From: Salinicola aestuarinus
GTDB taxonomy: Bacteria; Pseudomonadota; Gammaproteobacteria; Pseudomonadales; Halomonadaceae
DNA: 32,518 nt
Assembly: GCF_003206645.1 (NCBI RefSeq)
Contig: NZ_PZJP01000015.1
Coordinates: 1 to 32,518, forward strand
Direction: 5' to 3'
Part shown: positions 31,016-32,518 of the stretch, one piece after another
Layout: each line of letters begins with the position of its first letter
Position numbering within the stretch: the first letter of the stretch is position 1
The notes under the pieces: model-generated
Told to the model about the DNA's origin: nothing
Seen by the model: the letters and a program-made list of their open reading frames with translations, nothing else
The model's database searches: none
Position numbers and translations under genes: made by a program

Positions 31016-32014
31016 ATGCAGCGTTCAGTGACAGAATTTCTTCGTCCCCGCGACATCAAGGTCGAAGAGGTCAACGCACATCACGCCAAGATCGTGCTGG
31101 AGCCCTTCGAGCGTGGCTTCGGCCATACCCTGGGGAATGCGCTGCGTCGCATCCTGCTCTCTTCGATGCCCGGCTGTGCCGTCGTCGAAGCCGAAATCGA
31201 CGGCGTGCTGCATGAATACAGCGCCATCGAAGGTGTTCAGGAAGACGTCATCGAGATTCTGCTGAATCTCAAGGACGTGGCCATCAAGATGCACGGCCGC
31301 GACGAGGCGACCCTCACCCTGAACAAGCAGGGCCCCGGTGTCATGACCGCAGGCGATATCGCCGTCGATCACGACATCGAGATCGTCAACCCGGATCACG
31401 TCATCGCGCACCTCAACGGCGGCACCGAGCTCAAGATGCAGCTCAAGGTCGCTCGCGGTCGTGGCTACGAGCCTGCCGATGCCCGTCTTTCCGACGAAGA
31501 CGAGTCTCGCGCCATCGGTCGTCTGCAGCTGGATGCGACGTTCAGCCCGGTTCGCCGCGTGTCCTATGCGGTGGAAGCGGCTCGTGTCGAGCAGCGCACC
31601 GACCTGGACAAGCTGGTCATCGATCTCGAAACCGATGGCACCCTGGACCCGGAAGAAGCGATTCGCCGCAGCGCGACCATTCTTCAGGAACAGCTGGCCG
31701 CCTTCGTCGATCTCGAGGCCGACCGAGAGCAGGAAGTCGAAGAGGAAGAGGATCACATCGATCCGACCCTTCTGCGCCCCGTGGATGATCTCGAACTCAC
31801 GGTTCGTAGCGCCAACTGCTTGAAGGCCGAGAATATTTACTACATTGGCGATTTGATTCAGCGCACTGAAGTCGAGCTGCTCAAGACGCCGAACCTTGGC
31901 AAGAAGTCCTTGAACGAGATCAAGGACGTGTTGGCTTCGCGCGGTCTTTCACTCGGCATGCGTCTCGAGAACTGGCCGCCGGCGAGTCTCAAAGACGATA
32001 AGGCTTCCGCCTGA
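31016..32014 (+). CDS. rpoA: DNA-directed RNA polymerase subunit alpha
   Basis: Alpha dimers start RNA polymerase assembly, and the C-terminal domain contacts UP-element DNA and activators. The 332-residue protein (E. coli 329) has the N-terminal dimerisation domain with [20 protein letters not shown], an acidic linker ([14 protein letters not shown], about residues 238-251) and the C-terminal domain [20 protein letters not shown], with R264 matching E. coli R265, ending [22 protein letters not shown] precedes ATG. Its partners rpoB and rpoC are also in this window. Confidence 0.99.
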   Translation: MQRSVTEFLRPRDIKVEEVNAHHAKIVLEPFERGFGHTLGNALRRILLSSMPGCAVVEAEIDGVLHEYSAIEGVQEDVIEILLNLKDVAIKMHGRDEATLTLNKQGPGVMTAGDIAVDHDIEIVNPDHVIAHLNGGTELKMQLKVARGRGYEPADARLSDEDESRAIGRLQLDATFSPVRRVSYAVEAARVEQRTDLDKLVIDLETDGTLDPEEAIRRSATILQEQLAAFVDLEADREQEVEEEEDHIDPTLLRPVDDLELTVRSANCLKAENIYYIGDLIQRTEVELLKTPNLGKKSLNEIKDVLASRGLSLGMRLENWPPASLKDDKASA

Positions 32015-32025
32015 GGGCGAGAGCC

Positions 32026-32065
32026 CCGAGTCGCTTCCCGTGTGCTCACTCGGCGCGCCGACTCG
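32026..32065 (+). other. Alternative stem-loops between rpoA and rplQ
   Basis: CCGAGT (32026-32031) can pair with ACTCGG (32048-32053), or the overlapping CGAGTCG (32027-32033) can pair with CGACTCG (32059-32065). The two pairings share the left arm and exclude each other. A self-complementary CGGCGCGCCG lies at 32051-32060. No T tract follows either. Confidence 0.35.
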
Positions 32066-32094
32066 AATCACCAGTTTGGTAAGGAATAGCAATC

Positions 32095-32481
32095 ATGCGT
32101 CATCGTAAGAGTGGTCGTCATCTGAATCGGACCAGCTCGCACCGGCACGCCATGTTCAAGAACATGTGCACGTCGCTGGTCGAGCATGAAGTGATCAAGA
32201 CTACCCTGCCCAAGGCCAAAGAGCTGCGTCGTCATATCGAGCCGCTGATCACTCTGGCCAAGCAGGATAGCGTGGCGAATCGCCGTCTGGCGTTCAGCCG
32301 CACCCGCTCCAAGGAAGCCGTCGGCAAGCTCTTCAATGAGCTTGGTCCGCGTTACGTCAATCGCCCGGGCGGCTACGTCCGCGTACTCAAGTGCGGCTAC
32401 CGCACTGGCGATAACGCACCGATGGCCTACGTAGAGCTGGTCGATCGTCCTGCCGTTGAAGAAGCTGTCGGCGACGAATAA
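32095..32481 (+). CDS. rplQ: Large-subunit ribosomal protein L17
   Basis: L17 lies near the polypeptide exit on the 50S. The 128-residue protein (E. coli 127) begins [20 protein letters not shown] and contains [20 protein letters not shown] and [28 protein letters not shown] is the ribosome-binding site. It is the last gene of the alpha unit; its terminator is probably beyond the window, since the final 37 bp contain only an incomplete GC-rich element. Confidence 0.98.
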   Translation: MRHRKSGRHLNRTSSHRHAMFKNMCTSLVEHEVIKTTLPKAKELRRHIEPLITLAKQDSVANRRLAFSRTRSKEAVGKLFNELGPRYVNRPGGYVRVLKCGYRTGDNAPMAYVELVDRPAVEEAVGDE

Positions 32482-32518
32482 GTCCCGACCGCTTCCCAGC
32501 GCCAAAGCCGGCTGCCCG

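Noticed and set aside
32482..32518. Possible terminator after rplQ
   Set aside because: The window ends within a GC-rich stretch; neither a complete stem nor a T tract is visible.

Overview
This window is a contiguous, all-plus-strand stretch of the core gene-expression cluster of a gammaproteobacterium: the tRNA/secE-nusG, L11/L10-rpoBC, str, S10, spc and alpha units follow one another without interruption. High GC, protein lengths nearly equal to those of E. coli, and the birA - tRNA-Tyr - tRNA-Gly - tRNA-Thr - tRNA-Trp - secE order (shared with pseudomonads and Halomonadaceae) suggest a halophilic Oceanospirillales/Halomonadaceae member (Halomonas or Chromohalobacter type). That placement is an inference from gene order and protein flavour, not from a database search. 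The window was read by eye only.

Layout. 1-266: no gene, but a likely birA promoter at its end. 267-1259: birA. 1284-1403: two tandem promoter candidates driving tRNA-Tyr(GTA), tRNA-Gly(TCC) and tRNA-Thr(GGT), closed by a clear Rho-independent terminator (1753-1776). 1799-2928: a separate promoter for tRNA-Trp(CCA), secE and nusG. 3042-5409: rplK-rplA and rplJ-rplL, each preceded by a structured leader resembling the L1 and L10 autoregulatory sites. A leaky-type terminator at 5448-5490 lies before rpoB-rpoC (5670-14063). 14106-18604: the str unit (rpsL, rpsG, fusA, tuf) with its own promoter and a strong terminator. 18629-29381: a perfect-consensus promoter, then S10 and spc genes (rpsJ to rpmJ, including secY) as one close-packed run. 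29438-32481: the alpha unit (rpsM, rpsK, rpsD, rpoA, rplQ).

Together the genes encode the RNA polymerase core (alpha, beta, beta'), the elongation/antitermination factor NusG, two translation GTPases (EF-G, EF-Tu), about 30 ribosomal proteins, two Sec translocon subunits, biotin ligase/repressor BirA and four tRNAs. No mobile element, CRISPR array, phage gene or unknown protein gene is visible.

The most interesting material is between the genes. Five of the promoters have an inverted repeat overlapping or abutting the -35 hexamer. The best is a 23-bp perfect palindrome over the consensus S10 promoter. Most promoters share a GCGC discriminator right after the -10. The S10 leader is only about 58 nt, leaving no room for the long E. 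coli-type L4-controlled leader. The usual tuf copy between tRNA-Thr and tRNA-Trp, and the usual coaX after birA, are missing.
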